A stretch of DNA of 64,000 nt from Streptococcus oralis (GCF_019929345.1 NZ_JAHZPJ010000002.1:145102-209101); one strand, 5' to 3'. Shown: positions 48,146-57,294, counted from the stretch's first letter. Numbers and translations are program-made. The notes: generated by a model not told the origin, from the letters alone.

Positions 48146-50806
48146 CTAAGCAGCACTTTTACGATTTTCCTTGCGTATATTGCGAATAAGGAAAAGCATG
48201 ATAAGGACAAAAAGTCCCTCGAGGAAGTAGAACGTAAATTCATTGTTCATGATTAGTAAGTCTCTGTAAAAATATTTATTATAGAAAACTGAATTTGGTG
48301 CAAATAGGATTCGCAACAGTCTTCTTAAGAAAATAAAGATCTGCAAGCCATAAATCATAAAGACCTTCTTCACACCAATCATGAAGCATTGTTCCTTTGT
48401 AAAATAAGACAAGGCAACTCCATTTAACAAAAGGATAACCGTTATGGCCAGAGTTTCATTTCGTAGAATATTTGGATCAAAGATGTATAAACGGCTGTGA
48501 ATATATGGCAACGTTTGAAAGAGTAGGATCCCCAAGATTGCTGGAATAAATATTTTCTTCAGAGATGGTGGAAATCCGGGACTAAATCTTGTAAAGCACA
48601 AGCAAATCACGAGGATTTCAAAAATAAGGAAGTAAGCTATTGCAACTCCTGAAATAGTCTGGCTTCGATTTACCAAAGCAGAAAGAAAACCAGCAGAAAG
48701 AAAGATACCGATAGGAATCAGCTTATCTAAAGAATAATCCCACTTCAGCCCTTGACTTACCTGGAAACCATCGATGAGGCAGAAAAATGTAATGAACATA
48801 AGGGCACCAATGAGACCAAACGGTAAGGATGGAATAACGAGGGTTAATAACAAGATTAGCAGGAACCATGGATGAGGACTGTAGTAGAATTTTCGTTTTT
48901 CCCCCCTAGCAGTCACTCCTTCCCCAATCGGCGTTTGTCTTAATTTTAGCCTATAGAAGTAAAAGAGAGAAAGCATGCCAGCATGAACCCATGAATCATA
49001 AATAGGTCGCTCTAGAACACTAAGTATCAAACTCACAATCATAAATAGACCAAAGACAAACTGAAGAAACTTATTTTTAAAGACCTGTCTTTTTTTCCAA
49101 TCCCAATAAGATAACTTGGCCTTTGGATGACAAAGTTCATAGGCATAGGCCGTCATCTCTTCTAGTTTCTGGTCTGTCTCCTCCGTCATCATTTGGGGAG
49201 CCATTTTAGAAGTAGGAAAAGGACCTAAAACATATCTCAGGAGCTCGCCATCTATAAACCGATGGTACTCCTTATAAATCTGTTGAAACAAAATCGTTAG
49301 AATGCGTGGTCTTTCTTTAAAATAGCTTCTCCACTTCTCCCAATCATTGATATCTTCGTCACTCTTCGTAAGCTTATCAATATAGAGATACCCTTCATTG
49401 AACCAGTAATCAAAATTTTCTTTTTTATCTAGCGCATACTTCTCTATAACTGAAGGATAAGACTGGATACTCTTCCAGAGGTGAAGCTTTTTCAGATATG
49501 GATTTGATTCCTTATCACTATAGCGCTCTACAAATTGGAGAACGAGAGCCAACACTTTCACATTGGTTAAAGGATAGACGTCCACCTTTTCTAACAAATC
49601 AAGTAGGAGAGTGTGATCTTTGACTGATTCAAAAAGATATTGCCAATCACGTAGAAGTTTGTACTCGTCTTCATAACGAGCATGGAGCAACTCATAAAAG
49701 GCTGCCTCAACTTCATCCGGATTATCTAGAGAGTAGTGACTAAAATCAACGTTTTCCCCTAACTCTTCTTTTACTTCCTCTAAGTAATCAGCCAAGTCAT
49801 TCAAGAGTGGATAATCCTCTTCAAATATGACTTGTCGGTTTTTTTCTAGAATATAGGTTAAAACGGGAACACTCTTGATTATCTGACGATTTTGATTTAC
49901 TTGATCTAAGACCATAAAGCTCAGATAGGGGTGCTTGAAAAATTCTATCCAAAAATTTAATTGATTTGCTTTTTCAGAATCTTGGAGTATTTCTTGGCAA
50001 AATTGGTAAGAATAATAGAATTCTTCAGTAGCTTCATGGGCGCTTTCAAGTGAACTTCCTTTCTCTTCTGCTATGTCTCTTTTTACCTGCCAATACTTCA
50101 GTTTAAAGCAATATCCCCAGTGTCGGAAGTCAGGTATATAGTCTTCCAACAAGGGAATGAGGATAGAGAATTGCTCCGGTTTATTAAAAATATAAACATC
50201 CATTTCCTCTAAAACGGATTGAACAATGTCCATATCATACTGATACTGATGAAAGAACTGACGCCATAGATGCTCCTGTTCTTCTGGACTGTAATCATCA
50301 TTTTTAACAATACTTTCAATCGCATTTCGAATCAAATAGGCTGCTTCATTATAACTACTAAAGTCAAGAGTAGACCTTGTTGTTCCTTCTTGCCCACGGT
50401 TCTCTTCATCACCAAACGTTTCAAAATTGAGGGTACTCGTAGCTCTTTCTTCAGAATCTCCATTTAGCTGAACGTCCTCATCATAGTCACTAAAGTCAAG
50501 GGTGGACTTTTGCTCATTCTCTTCTGCTTTAAAGGTTTCAAAGTTGAGACTAGAGTTAGGCTTTTCATTTTCCTCTTCTTCAAGTTCAGTAGATTCTTGA
50601 GAGTCACTCGCTTTTCTTAGACTATTTTCTGGTCTTGTTTTTCTAGACCTCGCATAAGTCAAGGCTTTTTGATAAGCTTCAACAATTTCTTGGTAAATCT
50701 CTGGTTGGTCTTCTGGGTGATAGAGCCGGACCAGTTCAGCATAACGACTTCTAATAAGCTTGACGTCAGTCGTTGGCTCTATCCCTAAAGTTTCCCATAT
50801 ATTCAT
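48146..50806 (-). CDS. Large membrane J-domain protein (DjlB/DjlC-like)
   Basis: 886-residue protein. Residues 1-55 form a J domain (NIWETLGIEPTTDVKLIRSRYAELVRLYHPEDQPEIYQEIVEAYQKAL, split here by spaces of meaning) with HPE where canonical J domains have HPD. Residues about 60-160 are acidic, with four copies of S/T-L-D/N-F-E/S-x-F/Y. A long soluble helical region to about 580 is followed by 8 or more membrane helices. It lies 13 bases after the Hsp70-like gene. It probably tethers that chaperone to the membrane; E. coli DjlB/DjlC with HscC are the nearest analogues I know. Confidence 0.78.
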   Translation of the reverse strand: MNIWETLGIEPTTDVKLIRSRYAELVRLYHPEDQPEIYQEIVEAYQKALTYARSRKTRPENSLRKASDSQESTELEEEENEKPNSSLNFETFKAEENEQKSTLDFSDYDEDVQLNGDSEERATSTLNFETFGDEENRGQEGTTRSTLDFSSYNEAAYLIRNAIESIVKNDDYSPEEQEHLWRQFFHQYQYDMDIVQSVLEEMDVYIFNKPEQFSILIPLLEDYIPDFRHWGYCFKLKYWQVKRDIAEEKGSSLESAHEATEEFYYSYQFCQEILQDSEKANQLNFWIEFFKHPYLSFMVLDQVNQNRQIIKSVPVLTYILEKNRQVIFEEDYPLLNDLADYLEEVKEELGENVDFSHYSLDNPDEVEAAFYELLHARYEDEYKLLRDWQYLFESVKDHTLLLDLLEKVDVYPLTNVKVLALVLQFVERYSDKESNPYLKKLHLWKSIQSYPSVIEKYALDKKENFDYWFNEGYLYIDKLTKSDEDINDWEKWRSYFKERPRILTILFQQIYKEYHRFIDGELLRYVLGPFPTSKMAPQMMTEETDQKLEEMTAYAYELCHPKAKLSYWDWKKRQVFKNKFLQFVFGLFMIVSLILSVLERPIYDSWVHAGMLSLFYFYRLKLRQTPIGEGVTARGEKRKFYYSPHPWFLLILLLTLVIPSLPFGLIGALMFITFFCLIDGFQVSQGLKWDYSLDKLIPIGIFLSAGFLSALVNRSQTISGVAIAYFLIFEILVICLCFTRFSPGFPPSLKKIFIPAILGILLFQTLPYIHSRLYIFDPNILRNETLAITVILLLNGVALSYFTKEQCFMIGVKKVFMIYGLQIFIFLRRLLRILFAPNSVFYNKYFYRDLLIMNNEFTFYFLEGLFVLIMLFLIRNIRKENRKSAA

Positions 50807-50819
50807 AAGGTCTCCTCTT

Positions 50820-52484
50820 TTATAGTCCTCGCTCTAGGAAATCTAGATAGTTAGAAAATGATTGATAAAGTTTTGGCAAATGATACATAGATGCTTGTTT
50901 GACTTCTTCTTCAAAGCGTCTAGTTTCTGCCATCAACTCATCTCTTCTTCTCCCCAAGAGCATACTGTACACACGATTCGCTTTTTCAATCAAGAAACGA
51001 TAAACCTCTGTTTCTTGAGCATTGATCTTATAGCGAGTCAACTCTGCTTGCTTAGCCTTTATTTCCTTTTCTGTCAGAGTAACACTATCTTGGAGAATAA
51101 CATGACTAAAGACTTCCTGTGTGGAATCAATTTTCACTTCGACATCCAAAATTCCATTTAAATCATAGGTAAACCGAACTGTGAAACTTTCATTTATTCG
51201 AGTATTCACAGGGACAGGAACTTCTAATTCTCCTAGGAACAGGTTTTGTGATGCCTTCATCATCTCACCTTGATAGACCTTTATCTTGACTTGGCTCTGT
51301 CCCAATTCAGCCGTATAGTACTGCTCGATGCGTGAAGCAGGGAGGGTAGAATTTCGCTCAATAATCGGCGAAAAACGGTCTCCAACAATTTCTATCCCTA
51401 GTGTAAAAGGACAAATATCAGACAGTAATAAATCTCGTATCTCACCCTGCCGTTCTTTTATTCCTGCTAAAAGAGCACAACCTCTCGCAATCATCCGATC
51501 GGGATCATCCGAAACCTGCACCACTTGATTGATACAGTAGGATAAAAAGTCCTGAACCAAGCGGAGTTTCGAAGTCCCCCCAACAAGAACAAAGTTATCT
51601 GATGATACATAGCTATAGCGTGCATCCATCAAAGCACGGTCCAAAACAGCCTTAACACGAGCCAGCAACGGTTGACAAAGCTCATAAAAACGCTGGTAGC
51701 TCAAGTCTAAAGTGTATTCCTGTTCTTGGTCCAGAACTGTCATCTTCACTTCTTCTTTCTCATTGAGTTCTAGCTTTGTCTTTTCAGCCTGTACCAGAAT
51801 TTTGCTATAAAATTCTCGGGAAATCGTATCCTTGGTTAATTGATTGGAGACTAAAAATTCCTCAGCAATAGCCGCAGTAAAGTCTTCACCTCCTAAACGA
51901 TTGTCCCCTGCGATCGACACGATTTCGACGATATTATCAAAAAGCTCCACAACTGAAATGTCTAGAGTCCCACCACCAAAATCGACTACAATAAAAGATT
52001 GATCTTCTTGGTTTACCATAGATCTTTTAGCAAGAGCCGCTGCGGAAGGTTCATTGATAATCCGATCAATCTGAACGCCTGCAAATTTCCCTGCTAGTTT
52101 GGTCGCATAGCGTTGAGCATCATTAAAATAGGCCGGTACACTGACAATCACTTCCTCGACCTTTTCTCCAAGATAGGTCTCTGCATCGTCTACCAACTTT
52201 CGAATGATAAAAGAGCTCAATTCTTCAGCTTTATATGCTCGATTTCCTAGCGTCAACTCATGCTTGGTCCCCATAAAACGCTTGAACTGAGAAACCGTCT
52301 TATCTGGGTGGGTCACCAAGCGTTCCTTGGCAATTTTTCCAACTATTATCTCATCATTGTCATCTAAAGCCACAACAGAAGGAGTCAAATACTCACCAAA
52401 AGCATTGGGAATCAGCTTGACATGGCCATCTTGGTATACCCCTACTAATGAATTAGTCGTTCCTAAATCAATACCTACTATCAT
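50820..52484 (-). CDS. hscC: Hsp70-family chaperone, HscC-like
   Basis: 554-residue Hsp70 paralogue, shorter than DnaK (about 607) because the C-terminal lid is reduced. The ATPase domain is complete: GIDLGTTNSLVGVY, PSVVALDD, VIVSVPAYFNDAQR, NEPSAAALA, VVDFGGGTLDISVV and VLVGGTSKLRLVQ. The substrate domain has LPASRIEQYYTAE and VPVNTRINESFTVRFTYD. The start is ATG 52484 with GGAG 10 bases upstream rather than a TTG nearer the ribosome site. No GrpE or DnaJ is adjacent; its partner is the J protein downstream. Confidence 0.85.
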   Translation of the reverse strand: MIVGIDLGTTNSLVGVYQDGHVKLIPNAFGEYLTPSVVALDDNDEIIVGKIAKERLVTHPDKTVSQFKRFMGTKHELTLGNRAYKAEELSSFIIRKLVDDAETYLGEKVEEVIVSVPAYFNDAQRYATKLAGKFAGVQIDRIINEPSAAALAKRSMVNQEDQSFIVVDFGGGTLDISVVELFDNIVEIVSIAGDNRLGGEDFTAAIAEEFLVSNQLTKDTISREFYSKILVQAEKTKLELNEKEEVKMTVLDQEQEYTLDLSYQRFYELCQPLLARVKAVLDRALMDARYSYVSSDNFVLVGGTSKLRLVQDFLSYCINQVVQVSDDPDRMIARGCALLAGIKERQGEIRDLLLSDICPFTLGIEIVGDRFSPIIERNSTLPASRIEQYYTAELGQSQVKIKVYQGEMMKASQNLFLGELEVPVPVNTRINESFTVRFTYDLNGILDVEVKIDSTQEVFSHVILQDSVTLTEKEIKAKQAELTRYKINAQETEVYRFLIEKANRVYSMLLGRRRDELMAETRRFEEEVKQASMYHLPKLYQSFSNYLDFLERGL

Positions 52485-52598
52485 CTTCTTCAAACTCCAA
52501 ATCTTTTTTAGATATTCCTATTATACAAGAAATATCCTATTTTCTTTGAAAAAATCTGTGATTTACTGTTTAAAATAGAAAATCATTTATGGAAAAAC

Positions 52599-52652
52599 AA
52601 AAAAGTTTCACCTTACTCCTGCGGTAAAAACCACGAGAGTAAGAATGAAACA
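52599..52652 (-). terminator. infC-rpmI-rplT terminator
   Basis: Long stem: minus strand GTTTCA ... TTACTC / GAGTAA ... TGAAAC enclosing an inner GGTTTTTACC hairpin, followed by TTTTTTG. Confidence 0.85.
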
Positions 52653-52660
52653 GTTTGTCA

Positions 52661-53020
52661 TTATTTACCAAGTTTTGCTTTAGCTGCATCTGCAAGAGCT
52701 GTGAAAGCTGCTGCATCGTTAACAGCCAAGTCAGCAAGCATTTTACGGTTAACTTCGATTTCAGCCAATTTCAAGCCATGCATCAATTGTGAGTATGAAA
52801 GTCCGTTCAAACGAGCTGCCGCATTGATACGAGTGATCCACAATTTACGGAAGTCACGTTTTTTCTGACGACGGTCACGGTATGCATAGTAGTAAGAGTT
52901 CATTACTTGTTCTTTTGCAGTACGGAACAAGATGTGTTTAGCTCCATAGTAACCTTTTGCTAATTTAAGAATACGTTTACGACGTTTGCGTGATACAACG
53001 CCACCTTTAACACGTGCCAT
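52661..53020 (-). CDS. rplT: 50S ribosomal protein L20
   Basis: 119 residues, full length ([26 protein letters not shown] start). Besides its structural role, L20 in Firmicutes represses the infC operon by binding the leader RNA. Confidence 0.98.
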
Positions 53021-53071
53021 GTTTTATTTCCTCCAAATATTTCCTAGAATTGTTTACTTACTGTTAGGCTA

Positions 53072-53272
53072 TTATTTCAAGCGAGTAAGCATTGCTTTGA
53101 TACGTTTGAAATCTCCTGAATGCACCATAGATGCTTTACGAAGATGACGACGTTGTTTTTTAGTTTTTCCGTGGAAACGGTGAGAAGTGTAAGCACGGAA
53201 ACGTTTAAGTCCACCAGAACCTGTACGTTTGAAACGTTTAGCTGATGCGCGGTGTGTTTTTTGTTTTGGCAT
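53072..53272 (-). CDS. rpmI: 50S ribosomal protein L35
   Basis: 66-residue basic protein ([18 protein letters not shown] start, [17 protein letters not shown]). Located between infC and rplT as in other Firmicutes. Confidence 0.98.
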   Translation of the reverse strand: MPKQKTHRASAKRFKRTGSGGLKRFRAYTSHRFHGKTKKQRRHLRKASMVHSGDFKRIKAMLTRLK

Positions 53273-53304
53273 GATTTTTTCTCCTTTATTTAACTTTCTG
53301 ACAA

Positions 53305-53826
53305 TTATTTTTTGTCAGTTGCTGGCGCCAACTGCATGAACATTTGGCGTCCATCCATCTTAGCTCGTTGTTCGATGATCGCAATATCTTGTGTTGCTTC
53401 AGCAAACTCGGCTAAAACTTTTGCACCAATCTCTTTATGGGTGATCATACGCCCTTTAAAGCGAATGGATACCTTAACTTTATTTCCTTTTTCAAGGAAC
53501 TTGCGTGCATTGCGAAGTTTTGTGTCAAAGTCACCCTTGTCAATAGTTGGACTCAGACGAACTTCTTTCACAGTAACAACACTTTGTTTTTTACGTTGTT
53601 CTTTTTGCTTTTTCTGATACTCAAATTTGAACTTACCGTAGTCCATAATTTTAGCAACAGGTGGCTTTGCTTGGGGTTGAATCAATACTAAGTCAACATT
53701 TGCACTATCAGCCAATGCTTGCGCTTCGCTGAGTGGCTTGATGCCTAGCTGTTCCCCCTCAAGACCGATCAAGCGAACTTCACGTACACGAATTTCATCA
53801 TTGATGAATAAGTCTTGCTTTGCTAT
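53305..53826 (-). CDS. infC: Translation initiation factor IF-3 (probable AUA start)
   Basis: Binds 30S subunits, prevents 50S joining and rejects non-standard starts. The conserved protein begins near [20 protein letters not shown]; 173-177 residues fit the family. I choose ATA at 53824-53826 because GAGGTG lies 6 bases upstream at ideal spacing. The alternative GTG (53833-53835) is itself part of that ribosome site, and an upstream in-frame ATG reads through the attenuator. Non-AUG starts in infC allow autoregulation in E. coli (AUU) and are also seen in bacilli. Start choice moderately sure; gene certain. Confidence 0.9.
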   Translation of the reverse strand: MAKQDLFINDEIRVREVRLIGLEGEQLGIKPLSEAQALADSANVDLVLIQPQAKPPVAKIMDYGKFKFEYQKKQKEQRKKQSVVTVKEVRLSPTIDKGDFDTKLRNARKFLEKGNKVKVSIRFKGRMITHKEIGAKVLAEFAEATQDIAIIEQRAKMDGRQMFMQLAPATDKK

Positions 53827-53839
53827 GGTTTTCACCTCT

Positions 53840-53990
53840 TTTTTATTATTAGAGAAAAACAAGAGCGGACTCGTAATGATACAAGCCCGCACGTTATGAT
53901 AGCGTTTCTTAGAAACTTTTCATCCGTAGGGCCAGGCAACTTGATGTCACAAGGCGAGAAGCTCTCACTTCTGCTTTTCTCAACTTTTAT
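53840..53990 (-). promoter_or_regulatory. L20-type autoregulatory leader with attenuator of infC-rpmI-rplT
   Basis: Leader RNA of about 150 bases with a terminator GCGGGCTTGTA/TACGAGTCCGC (53865-53890) followed by TCTTGTTTTT. Upstream is a structured region including CCTTGTGACATCAAG and TTGCCTGG/CCTACGG segments. Position and layout fit the Firmicutes L20 leader, where L20 binding favours termination. Confidence 0.75.
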
Positions 53991-54019
53991 ATGATACCAA
54001 GTTTTCTAATCCTTGTCAA
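53991..54019 (-). promoter_or_regulatory. infC-operon promoter
   Basis: Minus strand TTGACA (54014-54019), 17-base spacer, TATCAT (53991-53996). Confidence 0.82.
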
Positions 54020-54103
54020 GATAAAAAGTCATTTTTTCGAAAAACTTTATTTCTAGTGAAAGTTCTATAATGAAGTTAGCCACCCAGCCTTCCTAAAAAT
54101 ATA

Positions 54104-54189
54104 ATGCTTTAACTAGCTTATAGCTAGCTCCTGATTTCATTTGATAATAGGCTTGAAGCTGTTGTCAAATGAAATCTAGTTTTAAGCAT
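54104..54189. repeat. Nested inverted repeat near the IS30 remnant
   Basis: Outer arms ATGCTTTAACTAG (54104-54116) and CTAGTTTTAAGCAT (54176-54189); inner arms GATTTCATTTGATAA (54133-54147) and TTGTCAAATGAAATC (54162-54176) with one mismatch in 15. There is no T run on either side. It may be an IS-end remnant, a MITE or a structured RNA. The remainder of the 53893-54247 gap is the infC leader/promoter and a short AT-rich stretch. Confidence 0.55.
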
Positions 54190-54247
54190 AAGAAAACATC
54201 ACTGTGTTATACTTGTTGTTCACCACAAACACAAGAAAGGCACAGAG

Positions 54248-54799
54248 ATGCAAAACAATTATACTACAAAAGCTAAACATTTGACAATCCATAGCCGTCG
54301 TTTAATCGAACGATGGAAAAATGAAGGGAAATCAAATAGAGAAATCGCCTCTCTACTTGGAAAAGCTCCTCAGACCATCCACAATGAAATCAAGCGTAGG
54401 ACAGTCCTACAATGTATTGGAAAGGGACGATTCAAAAAGGTTTATTCTGCCGCCTACGCTCAACAGTCTTATGAAACCAATCGGAAGCACTCTGTGAAGA
54501 AATCAATCTTGACAAAAGAACTAAAACAAAAGATCCTACACTATCATAACCAAAAGTTGTCTCCTGAAATGATGGTCAAGGCTAAGGGCGTTGCAGTGGG
54601 AATTTCATCCATCTACTACTGGATTCATCATGGAAAATTAGGATTGACCAAACAGAATCTACTTTATCCTAGAAAAGGAAAAACTGTCAAGAAACAAGCT
54701 AGCTCCAACTTTAAACCTGCTGGTCAATCCATTGAACAGCGTCCTGAAGCATTCACGTTCATTTCCATTGTGTCAATTGTACTAGTAATACAATATTAA
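54248..54799 (+). mobile_element. Truncated IS30-family transposase
   Basis: 183-codon frame. The first ~168 residues are IS30-type: helix-turn-helix (HLTIHSRRLIERWKNEGKSNREIASLLGKAPQTIHNEIKR) and SPEMMVKAKGVAVGISSIYYWIHHGKLGL, up to SIEQRPEA. After that the sequence departs from the family (FTFISIVSIVLVIQY) and the whole C-terminal DDE catalytic domain is missing, so it is inactive. It lies between the infC and gor blocks, which I do not recall as neighbours in pneumococcus. Confidence 0.85.
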
Positions 54800-54850
54800 T
54801 TATATATTTAACAAGCAGAGGCTACTTTTTACTTAGAGCGTAGCAGATTT

Positions 54851-54879
54851 TTGCATTCAAAAAATAAAAACGATAGAAT
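54851..54879 (+). promoter_or_regulatory. gor promoter
   Basis: TTGCAT (54851-54856), 17-base spacer, TAGAAT (54874-54879). Confidence 0.65.
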
Positions 54880-54908
54880 ATGACTATCAAAGCTATAAGG
54901 AGTTTTCT

Positions 54909-56255
54909 ATGAGAGAATATGATATCATCGCCATCGGTGGAGGAAGCGGCGGCATTGCCACTATGAACCGAGCTGGCGAACACGGTGCTAAAGCTGCTGT
55001 TATCGAAGAGAAAAAATTAGGTGGAACCTGCGTCAATGTCGGCTGTGTTCCTAAGAAAATCATGTGGTATGGAGCTCAAATCGCTGAAAGCTTCCACCAC
55101 TACGGTCCTGACTATGGTTTTACAAGTTCAGATGTTCAATTTGATTTCGCAAAACTTCGTCAAAATCGTGAAGCCTACATCGACCGTGCCCGCTCATCAT
55201 ATGATGGAAGTTTCAAGCGCAACGGTGTTGATTTGATTGAAGGTCGTGCTCATTTCGTTGATGCTCATACGGTCAGCGTTAATGGTGAATTGATTCGTGC
55301 CAAACATATCGTGATTGCGACTGGCGCTCGTCCAAGCATTCCAACTATCCCTGGAGCTGAACTTGGTGGTAGCTCAGACGATGTCTTTGCTTGGGAGCAA
55401 CTTCCTGAATCCGTTGCGATTCTTGGAGCTGGCTATATCGCCGTTGAATTAGCAGGTGTTCTCCACGCGCTAGGAGTAAAAACTGATTTGTTTGTCCGTC
55501 GCGATCGTCCCTTGCGCACTTTTGACAGCTACATCGTTGAAGGACTTGTCAATGAAATGGAAAAAACAGGTCTACCTTTACACACACATAAGGTACCCGT
55601 CAAGCTCGAAGAAACGGAGCAAGGTATTACCATTCATTTCGAAGACGGTTCTAGTCATACTGCCAGCCAAGTTATCTGGGCTACCGGTCGCCGTCCAAAT
55701 GTAGACGGTCTTGAGTTAGAAAAGGCTGGCGTCACACTCAACCAACGTGGATTTATCCAAGTGGATGAATACCAAAATACTGTTGTAGATGGCATCTACG
55801 CCCTTGGAGATGTTACTGGCGAGAAGGAACTAACCCCAGTAGCCATCAAGGCAGGACGTACCCTATCTGAACGCCTCTTCAACGGGAAAACAAATGCCAA
55901 GATGGACTACACGACTATCCCTACTGTTGTCTTCTCCCATCCAGCAATCGGAACAGTCGGTTTAACTGAGGATCAAGCTATCAAAGAATACGGCCAAGAT
56001 AACATCAAAGTCTACAAGTCAAGCTTTTCATCTATGTACTCAGCCGTTACAAACCATCGTCAAGAGTCTCGCTTCAAACTCATCACCGCAGGTGCTGACG
56101 AAAAAGTTGTTGGACTTCACGGACTTGGTTACGGAGTGGATGAGATGATTCAAGGATTCGCTGTTGCTATTAAGATGGGAGCAACCAAGGCAGACTTTGA
56201 TGCTACAGTAGCTATCCACCCAACCGCTTCAGAAGAATTTGTGACCATGCGCTAA
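54909..56255 (+). CDS. gor: Glutathione-disulfide reductase
   Basis: 448-residue FAD flavoprotein that reduces glutathione disulfide with NADPH. FAD site [13 protein letters not shown]; redox disulfide [13 protein letters not shown] (about residues 37-49); NADPH site [17 protein letters not shown] with RRDRPLR; dimerisation domain with active-site HPTASEE at the C-terminus. In streptococci glutathione is mostly imported, and this enzyme keeps it reduced under oxidative stress. Confidence 0.96.
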   Translation: MREYDIIAIGGGSGGIATMNRAGEHGAKAAVIEEKKLGGTCVNVGCVPKKIMWYGAQIAESFHHYGPDYGFTSSDVQFDFAKLRQNREAYIDRARSSYDGSFKRNGVDLIEGRAHFVDAHTVSVNGELIRAKHIVIATGARPSIPTIPGAELGGSSDDVFAWEQLPESVAILGAGYIAVELAGVLHALGVKTDLFVRRDRPLRTFDSYIVEGLVNEMEKTGLPLHTHKVPVKLEETEQGITIHFEDGSSHTASQVIWATGRRPNVDGLELEKAGVTLNQRGFIQVDEYQNTVVDGIYALGDVTGEKELTPVAIKAGRTLSERLFNGKTNAKMDYTTIPTVVFSHPAIGTVGLTEDQAIKEYGQDNIKVYKSSFSSMYSAVTNHRQESRFKLITAGADEKVVGLHGLGYGVDEMIQGFAVAIKMGATKADFDATVAIHPTASEEFVTMR

Positions 56256-56263
56256 TTATTGCA

Positions 56264-56290
56264 AGAGACCTCCTGAGGTCTCTTTTTACT
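56264..56290 (+). terminator. gor terminator
   Basis: AGAGACCTC, CT loop, GAGGTCTCT and TTTTT. Confidence 0.92.
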
Positions 56291-56338
56291 TGTAAAATCG
56301 GCCGTTACAAAAATTGTTACCTTAGTTGGAAGAATAGG

Positions 56339-56398
56339 TTGACTTTTATTTCTGAATTAGTATAATAGTTACTATAATTTTGAAAAGAGGTTAACAGT
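56339..56398 (+). promoter_or_regulatory. bioY promoter and candidate BirA half-site
   Basis: TTGACT (56339-56344), 16-base spacer, TATAAT (56361-56366). GTTAACAG just before the start codon matches half of the biotin-repressor palindrome as I recall it (TTGTTAAC-N-GTTAACAA); the left half is weak. Confidence 0.5.
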
Positions 56399-56399
56399 T

Positions 56400-56936
56400 T
56401 TGAAAAAAGCTCATATCTATGCTATCCCTGCTATCGGTGCTGCTCTCATCGCCGTATTGGCACAAATCAGTCTCCCTATCGGTCCTGTACCCTTCACTTT
56501 GCAAAACTTTGCAATCGGTCTGATTGCTACTGTTTTTAGACCTAGGGAAGCCGTCCTATCTGTAGCTCTCTATCTCCTACTGGGTGCCATTGGTTTACCT
56601 GTTTTTGCAGGGGGAGGAGCTGGATTTCACGTTTTAGTCGGCCCAAGTGCAGGCTATCTTTGGTTCGACCTTGTCTATGCTGGACTTACATCTTATCTAA
56701 TCCATCAAAATAGTGGCTACATTCGCATTTTTCTAGCCAACCTCTTGGGTGACTCCCTCGTCTTTGTCGGAGGTATTCTCAGCCTCCACTTCCTTGCTGG
56801 GATGCCATTCGATCAGGCACTTGCAGTTGGTGTCCTTCCCTTTATCCTTCCTGATCTTGGTAAGATCATTGCGATTAGTTTCATTGGTCGTCCACTATTA
56901 CAACGACTTAGGGGACAAGCATACTTCTCAATTTAA
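56400..56936 (+). CDS. bioY: Biotin transporter BioY (TTG start)
   Basis: 178-residue integral membrane substrate-binding (S) subunit of a biotin ECF transporter. Six hydrophobic segments; family motifs PVPFTLQNFAIGL, YLLLGAIGLPVFAGGGAGFHVLVGPSAGYL and LPFILPDLGKI. Start codon TTG (56400-56402) with AGAGG 10 bases upstream. The energising EcfA/EcfT module is not nearby, as expected for a group II S component. Confidence 0.93.
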   Translation: MKKAHIYAIPAIGAALIAVLAQISLPIGPVPFTLQNFAIGLIATVFRPREAVLSVALYLLLGAIGLPVFAGGGAGFHVLVGPSAGYLWFDLVYAGLTSYLIHQNSGYIRIFLANLLGDSLVFVGGILSLHFLAGMPFDQALAVGVLPFILPDLGKIIAISFIGRPLLQRLRGQAYFSI

Positions 56937-56940
56937 CCCA

Positions 56941-56976
56941 AAAAGGATACTGAGTCAAAAACTCAATATCCTTTTA
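56941..56976. terminator. Bidirectional terminator between bioY and ydbC
   Basis: AAAAGGATA-CTGAGT / ACTCAA-TATCCTTTT hairpin with T runs on both strands; serves the convergent genes. Confidence 0.88.
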
Positions 56977-57192
56977 TTGATTTCCTTTAAAGGCATCCAC
57001 CATTATTTGAAATTCTTCATTTGTAAGGGTGATTCCTTTTCCCATCTTGGTATGATCAGGGCTCCAAGTTCGAATATCAAACTTTGCTGGTGCTCCATTA
57101 AAGCTGACGCGATTTAGTTCTTTTGTCCATCCTTTGTCATTTTCAGACAGGGTCAGTAAGTGTTCTTCGATTTCAAATGTAAATTCTGCCAT
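56974..57192 (-). CDS. ydbC: PC4-like ssDNA-binding protein YdbC (competence-induced)
   Basis: 72-residue protein of the YdbC/PC4 fold (MAEFTFEIEEHLLTLSEND, KGWTKELNRVSFNGAPAKFDIRTWSPDHTKMGKGITLTNEEF). As I recall, the pneumococcal homologue SP_0782 is a late competence gene and binds single-stranded DNA. Here a perfect ComX cin-box lies 35 bases upstream, so induction during competence and a role with incoming ssDNA are likely. Confidence 0.88.
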   Translation of the reverse strand: MAEFTFEIEEHLLTLSENDKGWTKELNRVSFNGAPAKFDIRTWSPDHTKMGKGITLTNEEFQIMVDAFKGNQ

Positions 57193-57226
57193 TTTAACTC
57201 CTTTATGTGATATGCTTTCTATAGTC

Positions 57227-57234
57227 TATTCGTA
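57227..57234 (-). promoter_or_regulatory. cin-box (ComX/SigX promoter) of ydbC
   Basis: TACGAATA on the minus strand, 35 bases before the ydbC ATG, the normal spacing for streptococcal late competence promoters. Confidence 0.82.
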
Positions 57235-57239
57235 AAATC

Positions 57240-57268
57240 TTGTAGATTTTAGGAAAATTTTATATAAT
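57240..57268 (+). promoter_or_regulatory. Promoter of the 106-residue gene
   Basis: TTGTAG (57240-57245), 17-base spacer, TATAAT (57263-57268); divergent from the ydbC cin-box. Confidence 0.7.
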
Positions 57269-57294
57269 ATGGTTATATAAGAGGGGAGAAGCCT

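Noticed and set aside
53305..53892. infC starting at the upstream in-frame codon near 53892
   Set aside because: That reading would translate through the attenuator hairpin and adds non-conserved residues; no ribosome site there.
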